This document shows positions 44,117 to 55,777 of a stretch of 64,000 nt of DNA, one piece after another (positions within the stretch are counted from its first letter, which is position 1; the number at the start of each line of letters is the position of its first letter). The notes beneath the pieces are model-generated. The model made no database searches. It saw nothing but the letters and a program-made list of their open reading frames with translations, and was not told where the DNA came from. Origin of the DNA: Gyromitra esculenta (taxonomy: Eukaryota; Ascomycota; Pezizomycetes; Pezizales; Discinaceae); assembly GCA_038503075.1 (NCBI GenBank), contig JBCAML010000003.1, positions 1,178,001 through 1,242,000 of the forward strand, given 5' to 3'. Both the position numbers and the translations under genes were made by a program.

Positions 44117-47100
44117 GATGATTATTTGTTGGAAAGGTTGGGAATTAAAGTTTGAAAGATATGTTGGTTTGAATGTTGGGCAGTGAAGGCAGTAGCTTTC
44201 AAATTGATGGTGAGGAGAGCGAGAAGAGGGAAAAACTCTGACTATTTATCTTAAAACCAAAACCAAATTTCGCCTTCATCGCCTCTCCTCTAGCTTAAAC
44301 TGGATAGCTTTGTCCACCCCAAACCACGAGTAGTTTGTGCGGGGTTATGGAAAGGAGGTGATGCGCCGATGCCCCCTTGGTTTCGTCACAGGCGTCTGCA
44401 TTTCTCTGGTTTTTACACAGATCTATGCTATTTCAGTTGGATTCCTAAACAATTTCTTTTTATTTCTGGACTGGAGGACAAATAGCGTGTGGTTGCGCTG
44501 ATTGTGCTTGATCCTCGCTTCGCCTGCCTTCCCCGCGTGTCCTGGAGGGGCTTGATATGGCTTATCGCATCCTGTTTGTTCCCCGTATTTGTGGGGCATT
44601 GATTCTCAGCCAGTAGAGCCATTGAGTACTTGGATTCAGAATATGTCTAGATCTGAAATATTGACGAAAATAAATCGCTTACTGCGCCCTACTTTGAATA
44701 CCTACTACCTACATACTTGCGAGCTTTTCGCGTTGAATGGTTGCCAAGATTTCCCCCCTGCCTTAGTATCCTTTCCAATACAGATCACAGGTCGCGAATC
44801 GAAACGTGGCAACGACCTACTGTCCACCTGACGGTCAAAGCAGATCCACATTTCGATCAGCTTGTGGCGTCTCTCGTAAAATGTTTTTGCTGTTCCCACC
44901 TGTGTAGTCACTTGTGTGATAATTACAGCGTGTGTTTCTGAAGCCTTCTGCTAATCTATTTCTAATATGGCGGCGGTAACTAGTGCTATCGTCTGTGCAC
45001 ACATACACTCGGTTGCATTTAGAGTAGCTACCTTACTGTATAGGATCTGACTGCCACCGAATCCGGCAGTGATTGTATCGTGGCTGTTGGCTAGGTTATC
45101 GAACTTTCTAGCTATGTATGGATAATAAAGTGATATGTCAATGCTCGGACGTTTGCTGTTACGTTAGTTTCTCCCTCTCCTCTCAGAACTAGTTGTTATT
45201 TGGACCCAGTCACCTGAAAGTTGTTGGATAACTAAGTGTCTCACAAGATACCACTAAGTACGTTTCTGATAGAATGAATCACATATGCCGGAGCTTTTGG
45301 GTACTTGGGCCATGGTATTATGTTCTAAAACAAACATTTACAACATTCAGCCATCGTAACAAGAGCTAGACATAGAGTAGCAATGCATGTTTCTCTCTAT
45401 AGTATTCAGGGAAGGTTTCCTGAGGACAACGTACTCGAAAGCATAGTTCTTTTTCTTTTTCTATCTATTATTTGAGCGACGTATCACTGCTTCTTCAGGA
45501 TCAGCCCGAAAGCCTTTGAACTTAGGTGTCACTGCTGCGGAACTACCATCTAAATACCCACTAGCATCTGATTTACCGGGGTTCTCCGATTTTACGATGG
45601 GTATCTCTATCGAGAACGATTATTTAGATCACTCGCATTTTCCCATAGCCTTGTGCAACCTTAACCCATTACCGCGGGAAGTGTTCTCGCTAGGCCGTGG
45701 GGTAAACACCCTTAATATTTCCGGGAGCTGCCGGTAGCGACTCCCGCCGAGTGGGAGAGATTTTAGTGGCGTTTTTGTTATTGCTGGAGACGGGGAGTTG
45801 TTCGCACGAGTTTTTTCTGCGTTGTGTGATCTGTCGTAAAAATTTAGAGGCTTCGCAAAGTCCCCGATTCCACGCGTTTGTGCGGATATTAGTAATCATT
45901 ACCTGAGTGTTTGGTGACGCAAATTAAAGAGATAAGATGCCAAAGTGAGATCACTTGGGTAGTGTTCTAGGAAATCTCCTATCTAATGTATCAAACCATT
46001 TAGGCTACCGCTCGTTCTCGCTTAGGGCGGTGGGGGGTCAACAAGGCAGAGGGTATCGCAAGGCCTAGGTAACAAATGAAATATTTCACCAAAAAATGGA
46101 GATGAATTTGTTCATCAAGATCGCCAAGCCTCGTTATACCCTCCAGCGCTCTATACATTCTGCTAAGGGTGGGGTCGGACCGAGTTTTCGCGCTTTTTGT
46201 GCGTTACAGGAACTAATTCTAGAAGACTGTACGTAATTAGTTCTCGTGTACTTGTGATACCTTTCTTTCTAGAACCCTGAGGATACCTATTGCCCTGTAC
46301 ATTCCCAAAAATCTACCCCGGAAGCCTCTTAAATTTCTGCTGGATGAGAGTGTTGGGCTGCGGAAACTAGTGCGTGTCAGCCTGAGGATGCGCGTCAAGT
46401 TTATACTTACATTACCTTATTAATTCGAAGTATGTTACACCCTAATGTAGGTCTTCCTTTGGTAGGGAAACTTTACATTATCTCACAATCGCGGGGAAAT
46501 GAGTGAGTGAAGGCTTTGTAATCATTATATATCACTCGCAGCTTATACGCTTTCCTTATACCTGCAGCCACATCCTAACTTAACTATGACTCGCTTTCTA
46601 CTCAAACTTATGGTTTATTACGAATTATCTATTGGTTGTTTTTGATAGTGATGCATGAACCAGCCTTTTAGTCCTGATAACGAGACTTGGTATTACACCT
46701 AAGCGCCTGAATAACCCCAGCCTGAATCCCAGTAGCGTCTACAGATGGCTTTAAACCGAGTCATTATGCCTACTTGCGTCTTTCACACGATCGATACGAG
46801 GATTCCCTTTGCTTTTTTAATTCTAAAGGCGTGGAAAGAATTTTGCCGGCAACGGCAGCCGAGTATATATCTTTCAAACTCTTCTCTGGGTTCCTTAAAT
46901 CTCACGGTTGATATATCTAAGGGTGAGCTTGCCTACATAGCCTGCTTAGGCCAACAGTAATGCCCTAGGCTAACATCCTAAGCCCAGTATCGTAGGGTAT
47001 CGCCGATCATATGATCATGATCGTGGCGGCCGATGTTAGAACAAAATCGAAGAATTCGTAACTTGCTCTCAACTATCAACCAGACAAGTATCCTTCTTTT

Positions 47101-49263
47101 AGAAATTTGTTGATTGTCAAAAAAACCACCATGTATAATTTTCAAAACATGACTACTCTTTTTCTCTCGCTAGTAACCTTCTTTGATGTAGGCCCACCGA
47201 GAATATTGCTGGTCCCAGCACAACTAGTTAATCTTATAGCACACAAAAAAATAGCCAAAGCATACCCTTCCTCACCCTTCCCCCACCTCTATTCACCACA
47301 GTAAATTAAATAATTTATAACCTTTAATAGTGTGGGTGAATCGAAAGCCCCGTTTAAAACATGGAATTCAAATGACCTAGCTTGCCTCCCTTAATAACTA
47401 CATGTAGTCACACAAATTCCTTTCACCCCGGATTCCGGAAATCTGCTCGCTGCAGGTGTGCATGGATTCTGACAAATAATTACTCCTTCTTTTATCTCCC
47501 TCAGTGATCCATGCCTGCTCAAAAAGCATACCATCCACGAATACTACCTAAGTCCCTGTGCTTGTCGGGCGGGCAAACTCATATCTAGAAATTCGTTTCT
47601 ACACCTACTCAATATCATAATCACAGCAAAATTGACTGATACTAAAAATATCTGATACAGAAAAAAACCGAACTTGCATGAGCAAAGAGATAGCTCAATA
47701 GTCAAAATCATACTCCATCACTCGCTCACAAAATCCCTTTCCCCAAGCTTGCTCTTATCAGCCTCGCAGAAATCGTATGTTAGTTAAATGGGCTCCCTTC
47801 CAGAGTATTACCCACCTAGCGCACGTGCACACACTTTGAGCCCCATCCCTCAATGATTCTTCCTTGGTTGGTTGTTAGTTAGGGTCTCTTTAACGTTGGT
47901 ATTGGTTGGCTGTCGGCTAGCTGTGATTGCCCTACGTTGGGTGCTGTTTGAAAGGGTTTCAAAAGAGCTCTTTAAATTATTCTAACGGGCCGTGGGATAT
48001 CACTCACCTAGAAGAGTATTGCGGTACCGAAAGCACGGTTTTTTTGATGAAAATGCAAAGTACTAATTATATGTAAGCTAGCATTACTCAAGATTCTATT
48101 TATCTTCATTAATTTTTTGGCCTGAGAAGGTGATATTGTTGCTTCCGCCCTCATTTATGGCTTGCTCTCTTGGGAGAAGATTCTTTTTTTGGTTTGTGAT
48201 TCCTGTTTGGATACTCTACTTGGGAGAAATTAAAGTGTTTGGACATCAAGACACGTACATATTGGCGTCTTGGCGTCCGAATACTTTAATTTCCCCCGAG
48301 TACTCCTCCATCTTCAAATTGCTCTTCATTCCTGTCATCATATCCTTCCCTCTAGCTAGGGTAATGTTAGACTTTGGGAGTCATGGGAAATTGCCCTAAC
48401 CTTTTACATGAGAAGCAAGAAACTGGCTATTTGTCTTAAACCAGTCTCAATTAGGCTTAGTTCGTTTCCGTAGTTTATTTCACCATAGAGCCCCAGAGTT
48501 TGGCTCAAGACAATCCAGCCAACTCTGATGCTGTAAATAAGAGCTAAACTTCAAAACTAAATCGAGTGGTATATATTGATTCAACAGAGGAACAAAGAAG
48601 TTAAGTTTTTGCCGATCCCTGGAGCTGCGCTACACCGAACTATCCCCACACAAACTTGCGCCATTACCCAGTGCCTTCCTCATTTATATTTACTTTTATT
48701 ATTCTCTAACTCATTTATATACGTATTTAGTGATCACGTGTTTTTTTGCAGGATGGTCAACAGTTCGTAGATGCAGCTGCGGCGTTGTGAAGCAATAATT
48801 TATTCGACACAAGTAAGCTGTAATGAATTCCTCAATTTAATATGTGCTAGCAATGCCTTCAGCGCTTAAGTAATAGTATCCTCAACGTGACGGCCTAGTA
48901 ATTGTGAGGTTGGTAAGTTATTTAAGGGTTATGGCCTGATTAAAAGACTAGAATATGGGAGTACCAAACTCTTATATTTCCCGCTTGCCCCGAATGTCGG
49001 ATATAGAAGGGTCACCTATATATATGTAGAACGTTGCTTTTGCTGCCATTTGCTTAGGCGTTTACTAAATACTGGGAATTTTTGCAACAAGCTGCGCCCC
49101 CCCATGGCCACCTCTTAGAGTAACCAAATCAACTATAACGACGAAGAGATGGTGGTAGCTAGGCACAGTTATATATATTTGACTACGAAGTGGAGATCGG
49201 CTCATGATTTGATCGATTCTGTTTATTTGGAGTTGTAGTTGGCGGGTGTGGCTTGTTGTCACA
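44117..49263. other. Very long gene-poor stretch
   Basis: The first ~200 bp are the likely metallothionein promoter (TATA-like GATAAATAG about 120 bp upstream on the minus strand). The remaining 5 kb holds no gene I can support. A small foldback at 48218-48301 and a TACATGTA site at 47401 are noted. ORFs here show no motif and several start at non-ATG codons. Confidence 0.5.
48218..48301. repeat. 84-bp foldback
   Basis: Arms 48218-48243 and 48276-48301 are inverted 26-mers with four mismatches, all of the C/T or G/A kind. The loop carries a smaller inverted pair (CAAGAC...GTCTTG). The ORF spanning it (48130-48399) starts at a non-ATG codon and is not convincing. Confidence 0.5.
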
Positions 49264-49388
49264 TTTCCTAGTTTTTAATTTTTTAATTTTTTTTGTTAAA
49301 TCATTGTTTCATTGTTTTATCTAGGTACAAGAATATCACATGCAACCGAAGTTATAGCGTGAACAAAACCCTTTTCCTAGTTTTTAAT
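49264..49388 (-). mobile_element. Short A-tailed retroposon, copy B, with 16-bp target duplication
   Basis: Element 49280-49372. On the minus strand it starts AGGGTTTTGTTCACGC and ends GATTTAAC followed by an A-rich tail. It is flanked by exact repeats TTTCCTAGTTTTTAAT at 49264-49279 and 49373-49388. It is near-identical to copies A (34953) and C (10201). The same 5' start in copies A and B argues for a short full-length element rather than random 5' truncation. Confidence 0.75.
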
Positions 49389-50214
49389 GAGCGCCTAGAT
49401 ATATATAGTGAGCATAAATTAGAAAGCGAGCCCTAAACTAAAGTATTGGAATATTAACACCGGAGCTTCGCTGCGTTCATAAGTGCCTTGAAGTGCTTTA
49501 CCTACGTGTATGCTAAGAGAACACGATTGTACTCGAGCTTTCTTATCAAATGGCTCGCTCAGCCGGGCCCTCACGCCACTACGCGGCGCTCGACTCCTTG
49601 CTCGCAATTTGGGAAATTAATGGCAGGAGGAGTCTTGATAGTCAAACCCCACCATCCGAAGAAACCTAGAATGAATGTAGCAAGTATACTAGCCAACTTA
49701 AGTAGATAGCCGTGAAATAAAAATGAATATGACTAAGCAACATAGAAAAAATGATGATTAATTTTCTCATTTCAGCCCTTCGTACTTAACACTGAAGTAA
49801 ACTTCAGGGCAATTATTAATTTAGGTAGAAAAGATCATAGTAGAATACATATGTATACATAAGATCCATCGGTTGAGAACAGAATATTTTATTGAAAACT
49901 AAATCATGCTTACAAGGTGAGGAGAGAGGGCTTGAAACCCCTTTGCAACCACAGATGGGCGAACTAAATCTCGAAACATGTTTTATTACTTAAATTCGAA
50001 ACTATGAGTTGATAGGCTCTAAACCATTATGCGGCTCTGCATTGCAAGCTGGCAATTTCACTCAATTAGGTATGGTCAACCCCCACCATTGTAATCCGAA
50101 TACTTAGGTGTTCAATCGAAAACCAGCACCACCCGTAAATTCCCAAATTCTATCAAAATCTCTGTTTCCCACCCAGCTCTAAACATCACCGGTATCGAAT
50201 CCAAATACTTCAAA
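49389..50214. other. Intergenic stretch upstream of the FMN dehydrogenase
   Basis: AT-rich and no gene seen. The last ~150 bp are the likely promoter and leader of the dehydrogenase gene. Confidence 0.45.
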
Positions 50215-51823
50215 ATGCCTAATCTTGGAGTTCTTTCAATTGTCGACCTCGAAGGGGCCGCGCACGATAAGATGGATAAGATGACTCGGGAATATTACAA
50301 TTCTGGAGCTGATGGTGAAATAACGCAAGTATACTATTTCACATTATCGGTCAAGCCTTAAGCGGCTAGCTGATAAAAAATATAAACTAGTCTTCGTGAC
50401 AATTTGGCTTCGTTTGACCGCTATAAATTACGTCCTAGAGTTCTTAAAGATGTGAGCAAAGTGGACACGACGACAGAAATGTGGGGGAAGAAAGTAACTA
50501 TACTTAAAACATTTATAAATTGTTACCTCCCGTTTCATAAATTTTAATAGACTATTAGATAACATTCCCACTTTGCATTGCTCCGACAGCAATGCAAAAA
50601 ATGGCACATCCGGATGGAGAGATTGCAACTTCGAGGGCAGCAGCAAATGCGGGTGTTATTATGGGTCTTAGTAGCTTCTCAACCTCACCGATGGAGGGTG
50701 TTGTGAGACAGGGAAAGGGAAAGATCAACTACGCGATACAACTATACGTTTTCCAGAACCGAAAAACGAGTGAAGCTTTGGTTCGGAGAGCCGAAAGTAA
50801 GCATGTTTTCGTTATAGAGGCCATTTTGAGAAGATAACTTACTGACTTGTATACGTTGTTTTTGTAGAAGCTGGATTTAAAGCGATATTCTTAACTGGTA
50901 AACTCTAAACCCTCATCCTAACTCTACAGTAGCTTACTCATATCTACTGTTCCTAGTCGACACGCCATATCTCGGCCGCCGTATCAACGAAGTCCGCAAT
51001 CATTTCCGACTCCCTTCACATCTACAACTCCTGAACTTTGAAAACTCCTCTGAGGTTATAACGCTCTCGGATTACAATAAATACCACGAAAAGAAAACGA
51101 GGGAAGCGATAGCCCAAGGGGTTGACCCAGAGGCATCGGTACCTCTGGAAAATATCAACGGTAAACTACAGTGATGCTGGAAGCTAGCTTATCCTGGTTG
51201 CTGGCTAACCGCTTTCCTGTTAGATTCATCTCTGAACTGGGAAGACGATATAAAATGGCTGCGGAGCATTACAAAACTGGATATCTGGGTTAAGGGGATC
51301 CTGACAGCAGAAGATACACTTCTGGCAATTAAGTATGACGTGGACGGGATCATCGTTTCGAACCACGGAGGCAAGTGTTATTAATATCTCGAGATCCCTC
51401 CGTGCTTACTAAATCAGACTAGGCCGCCAACTCGACGGCGTTATATCGACTCTTGATGCTCTTCCCGAATGTGTCGCAGCGGCTGCTGGCAAGATACCTG
51501 TCCACATAGACGGTGGTATTAGACGTGGAACAGATATTTTCAAAGCGCTAGCTCTGGGTGCAGATTGCTGCTGGATTGGTAGGATTGCGCTATGGGGTTT
51601 GGCGGTACGTTCATCTTTATTTGAACACGTTATGTGGATGCGATCTGACTTACTGGGATGGGACATCTAGTATGACGGCCAAGCTGGTGTTGAACTGGCA
51701 CTGAAGATATTGTACGATGAGTTCAAGCTTTGCATGAGCCTCGCGGGTTGTAAGAGCGTGAAGGATATCTCGAAGGATCATTTGATCAGGGTTAAATCCG
51801 ACGGGAACTTGGCAAGACTTTGA
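50215..51823 (+). CDS. FMN-dependent 2-hydroxyacid dehydrogenase/oxidase, 388 aa, eight exons
   Basis: Exons 50215-50324, 50391-50493, 50559-50796, 50868-50897, 50957-51160, 51224-51370, 51423-51604, 51671-51823; introns 52-71 bp. Introns 1 and 6 start GCAAGT (GC-AG type). Only these splices restore the family motifs (GEITLRDN and SNHGGRQLDG), while the nearby GT choices break the frame or the motif. The enzyme oxidises an L-2-hydroxy acid (lactate or glycolate class) using FMN in a TIM barrel. Landmarks: YYNSGA (27-32), CIAPTAM (77-83), QLYVF (132-136, Tyr134), TVDTP (160-164), VKGI with Lys252, catalytic His276 and Arg279, phosphate-binding [11 protein letters not shown] (305-315) and WIGR (328-331). 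There is no cytochrome b2 domain, mitochondrial signal or C-terminal SKL; it ends LARL, not a clear PTS1. Peroxisomal or cytosolic location is open. Confidence 0.92.
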
Positions 51824-52210
51824 AGGTGTTAAACGATTGCAATTTGCGTTTCATGTATCATCACTCGTTTTTTTTTAGGTATATAGTAAATCGTCAAAGG
51901 TTGTAGCAGCATATTGTTGTTGTTTGTTCATTAGGTACATTCAACCCGAAGGTTATGGTACTGTGGCAGCATATTGATACTAAACACGAAAATAAAAAAT
52001 TTCCCTCTAGCTTTAATAACTACGTGTAGCAATTATGATAAGCCTATCTGAAAATTAGGGAGATGGGGAATTCCTTCCACACCAAGCCACCTAAAAAGTA
52101 TGCACTTTTTTTTTTACAGTACAGCCATGCATCCCTACATGTAGTCTCGCTTTTTTGAACGTAAAAAAATATTTAATTTTACAAAGGTTTGCACCTGTCT
52201 AAGGTGCTCC
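51824..52210. other. Short convergent intergenic region
   Basis: 387 bp between two convergent stop codons (FMN dehydrogenase and mL50). It must hold both 3' ends. T-rich and A-rich tracts occur on each side, and TACATGTAG lies at about 52136. No gene. Confidence 0.5.
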
Positions 52211-53335
52211 CTACGCCCTCCCGGATGGCGCCCTCCCAGCTGGTGTCTCAAAAGGATATTTGAACTCAACCACCTTCTCAAATGGCCTCTCCCGTCCAAT
52301 CGTCCTCTCTTTATCCCATGGTCTCACTCTACTACCAAATACCTTCACATTGGGAATACTCAGTAGATCACTCTCAGCTAGAACCTCATAGAGCTTTTTG
52401 GGTTTGGGCTTGAACTCGAGGTATTCGACTATCGTGGTAATGACCGCGAATCAGTGGGCAGATTTTTACGGGGAGAAACGGTAAAAGAAACATACGTAGA
52501 TCTGCAACCGTCTTCATTTTCGACACCTCCGGATCCGGAATTCGCTTTCCAGTCAACTGAACGACCCTCTTAACCACATCAAACAGTACCTCCTGTTTCA
52601 ACCTTAGATCCGCCCACCCCGTCTTCTCTAGCCCCTCAGCCAACCATGCCGGTTCTTCCGCTAGTGCAGGATAGACTTCCTCCTCGGTGTACGCCCGAAT
52701 CTCCATGTGTTCTGTATCCTTCCCACTTAGGATCGCATCCTCGATTTCGGGAAGTTGGTAATCGAACGTGGCGGAGCCGTTGGGGGCGATAGAGATGAGG
52801 ACATTCTCGGAGAGATTCTCAGGACCTGTGTAGGAGAACGTGGCGGGGCGGTTGTTGAGGGCCAGGGTATGGACTTCGATGATTGCACGGTGGACGGCGC
52901 GGACAAGGGATGCAGGGGATTCGAGTTTTGAATTTGGGATGAAGCTGAGTATAAGAAGTGGATTAGCTCGTTTTGGCCCTTGTAGATATGTATGTGCCCG
53001 GACCTGTTGGGCATTGTCTGGATGGGAGGTACAACATACGTTGGCACATCCCACTCTTGTAACCCACTCTCCAATCCTACAACTCTCAGCTCTCTTGCAT
53101 CAATTGCTTCCACATATCCTGTTCGATCCTCCACCTCCCTCTCAGCGACTGCCGGAAGCTCAGCTGGCGTATCAGTACCCCATATTTTCCGCCGGAGTCG
53201 ATCCTGCCAGGTGAAATCGGATTTATCAGCAACCCGAGGCGTAGAGACTGAGAATTGCCGTCCGAGAAATAGCGGAGTAGGATGCAAAATCGGGCGGTAG
53301 AGGGACCGTGCTATTCTTGGGATTGCACGACGCAT
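52211..53335 (-). CDS. Mitochondrial large-subunit ribosomal protein mL50, 320 aa, three exons
   Basis: Exons 53335-53040, 52944-52496 and 52428-52211. The basic N-terminus with Arg, Ser and no acids (MRRAIPRIARSLYRP...RQFSVSTPR) is a typical mitochondrial presequence. The conserved core follows: FIPNSKLESPASLVRAVHRAIIEVHTL, then a Trp/Glu-rich part, then a C-terminal end restored by exon 3 (LEFKPKPKKLYEVL...LLSIPNVKVFGSRVRPWDKERTIGRERPFEKV), which matches my memory of fungal mL50 (yeast MRPL13). It is a structural protein of the mitochondrial 54S subunit. Intron 1 uses GTATGT at 53039 (95 bp). An alternative donor GTCCGG at 53003 would add 12 residues in frame. The gene converges with the dehydrogenase and is followed upstream by another minus-strand gene. 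Confidence 0.82.
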
Positions 53336-53572
53336 TGTATTTGAGGTTATGCTGGTGGAGAGATGTTTTCGAGATGGTGGGGGTGGTTGCGACGTTGAAA
53401 TTTCGGAGGTGTAGGTTGAGGCTCACGCAATAACCCAGGGTCACGTCGAAAATGTAAAAACCGAGTTGGACATAAAGAAATTTTGTTATGCTACAGAGTG
53501 TTGAACGCCCTTGATCCAAATAACGCCCTTTCTATATATTTTCTCCTTTCCCCTCACCCCATAGTATACGAT

Positions 53573-54459
53573 TTATTCACCCTCGCATAGATCCTCAAGT
53601 AACTCGACTATGCGTTTCCTTAATTCTTGTAATTCTAAGTCTTTTCTATCGGGTAGGGAGTTTCGACAGAAGAATGGTATACCCATTTGGCCAAATTCTG
53701 CAGTCATATGTTTGACCATGTCTTCGCTGCGCAGGTGGACTTTTTGATCGAAGATTCGAAGTTCTTCTCTTTCGCTCTCGGGGGTCTGAGGACACGTTGG
53801 ATGTTAGGCCTAGGTCTTTCAGATAGGTCATCAGATATTTACCGGAAGATTGCTACTAAGCTGTGATGAAGGTATGGTGCCGAGTCTTCTCCTGTTTAAC
53901 GTGTTAATTGTGTAGAATAAACTTGATTTCGGGTGAAGGCAAGAGCTCATACAATAAATCTTGAACCTTCTGACTGCTTTCTACCCTGGCTTCGTGTTTC
54001 TTCACGATCTCCTCTCGTGCAGACCACCTACCCACTATCAGCTCATCTTGTCCCTTCGCCCATTATGACCTAGTTTGCTCACCATTGCTTCTCATGATCA
54101 TGTTGATGCTTCTTCATCTACGCCCCCCTCTTAATTAACTTACCATCAACCCACCAAACCATGCTGCTCCTAGACTTAATAAAACACACCTTCTTGATCT
54201 GTGCCATAATAGCTTCATCTTTGCCTAGCGTGTTCATTACATACTTAAGTGCTGTGGGCCAGTCCGTAATGCTCTTAGGATCAACAGATGGTACGGCAAC
54301 GGACTCAGGTTGGTATTGCCATGATTTCTGGCCATGGAGAAGGCGTGGGTCTGAAGTGGGGAGTTGGGGAGGGAGCTGTGGATGAGCTGGCTGCTGTGGA
54401 TGAGCTTGAGGTGTGGTTTGGGCGAGGATGTTGAGGAGACGGGTTACGTCGGCGTTCAT
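53573..54459 (-). CDS. DUF2458-like conserved fungal protein, 213 aa, five exons
   Basis: Exons 54459-54190, 54117-54083, 54027-53953, 53891-53843, 53785-53573; introns 55-72 bp, all GT-AG and phase-consistent. The N-terminus (MNADVTRLLNILAQTTPQ) leads into a Pro/Gln/His linker, then DPKSITDWPTALKYVMNTLGKDE, a charged helical part with KQWWSAREEIVKKHEARVESSQK spanning exons 2-3, and a C-terminal region (LRIFDQKVHLRSEDMVKHMTAEFGQMGIPFF...LRKRIVELLEDL). I recall this order from fungal proteins grouped as DUF2458, whose function is unknown; I cannot check it here. A coiled-coil adaptor role is plausible. Reading straight through intron 1 gives a false 183-residue ORF. It is divergent from the COX14-domain gene, with 419 bp between the start codons. 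Confidence 0.75.
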
Positions 54460-54878
54460 GATGAGTAATTGCAAGGGGTGGCTGAACGGGGAAGTTTGGG
54501 TTGGGCTGTGACAGATGGCTAGATGGGTATTTGACAGCAGATGGAAATACCTAATCGTTTTATCTGCACCGAACAAACAAAATAATAATATAGGATTTAG
54601 AGACGAGTAGGCAGGTACTGCACAGATATTGGAATTATCCATGCTCAATGCAGAAAAGAGAACGGCCAATGGATATCGCTTCTTTATCGCTTAGTGGCAG
54701 CCGACAGCGCTAACCGCAATCGTCACTAGCGCATTCGGGTCACGTCAACTTTCCGACATCACCAGAACCACCCCACCAAAATTTAAATTTCATCTCAAGA
54801 AGTCTCCATCGCCCCGCCAAACAAATCACCACCACCACCAACCAGCAATAAACAAATAAACAAATAAATATATAAATA
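54460..54878. promoter_or_regulatory. Divergent promoter region
   Basis: 419 bp between the start codons of the DUF2458-like gene (minus) and the COX14-domain gene (plus). It contains GGTCACGTCAAC, a half-CRE-like motif, near 54737, and an A/T-rich ATAAATATATAAATA just before the plus-strand ATG. Shared control is possible but not shown. Confidence 0.4.
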
Positions 54879-55777
54879 ATGGCACCTCCGCGCTCCGTCG
54901 CAGATGCGACCCGATTCACTGCCACCGGCCCACACGCATTCACCCGCGCCCCTCCCGCAGCGGGGACCACTAATGGTGAAACCCCACAACAGCGAGTTGC
55001 TAGGCTTCGGGGCGCTGCAAAACAAGCAAAATTGGATCAGATCAGTACATTTGATCGCATTGTCGATCGTGGGCGGATTTGGGCAGATAGAGCACATAAG
55101 GTTGTTGCCATTGGGCTGATCGGGGCTACAGGTGCGGTGCTGTTCTTTGGATGAACTATTGTGAATTGGGTCACTGATATGAGTGGGTAAATAGTAATTT
55201 GTGGTGGTATTACCGTCTTTGCGTTTACGGATATGGTTATGTTTGCACGGAGGAAGAAGCGGGCATATGTACTTTCTCCTCACCATCCCCTCACTCTCAA
55301 TTGATATAAATCTAACAACCAACACCACAGTTCGAAGAACAAAAACTCCTCCGCGAATCTGAAAAAGAATCCCAAATCCTTGCAGCAGTAGCAGCCGGCG
55401 CCGATGAATCCACCGTCCGCTCCGAAATCGAAAATGCAGACCGTCTCGCCCACGAAGTGCGTAAGGGCAAACCCATGACAGCTCGATTAAAGGAATGGGC
55501 GTTTAGCGGCCTAACACCGCCAGAGAAGGAAGCTGCTGTAGCGGCGGAAGCGGCGGATGTAGTTGTTGGAAAGGACGGCACAGCTGCAGCGACGGTAGTA
55601 ACTACCGCCCCAAACCCGCCTGCAAGTCATGCACAGAGGGTTGCAGAAGGGAAGGAGCCAGCGGAACTAAGACACGATATACTGAATAGGCCTGGTGCAG
55701 ATGATCTGGTGAAAGGGGGGAAGGCTAAAGGGGGGAGCACCGGTGTGTTGAGCAGTATTACTGGTTGGTGGAATTAA
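54879..55777 (+). CDS. COX14-domain mitochondrial inner-membrane protein, 257 aa, three exons
   Basis: Exons 54879-55131, 55195-55268 and 55331-55777; introns of 63 and 62 bp. The N-terminal ~50 residues (SVADATRFTATGPHAFTR, then QQRVARLRGAAKQAK) precede the family signature STFDRIVDRGRIWADRAHKVVAIGLIGATV. That signature is completed across intron 1 by a single membrane span (ICGGITVFAFTDMVMFA) and the basic stop RRKKRAYFEEQKLL. In yeast the much shorter Cox14 couples Cox1 synthesis to cytochrome c oxidase assembly, and filamentous fungi carry longer proteins with this domain. The C-terminal half is Ala/Glu-rich and likely exposed, ending ITGWWN. Membership is by signature; a direct Cox14 role is inferred. 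Confidence 0.8.

Noticed and set aside
48130..48399. 89-codon membrane-like ORF
   Set aside because: Starts at a non-ATG codon, crosses a foldback and has no homologue I recognise.
52727..53335. Unspliced 202-codon reading of mL50 exon 1
   Set aside because: It runs into intron 1 and then a wrong frame. The spliced model restores the conserved mL50 core.
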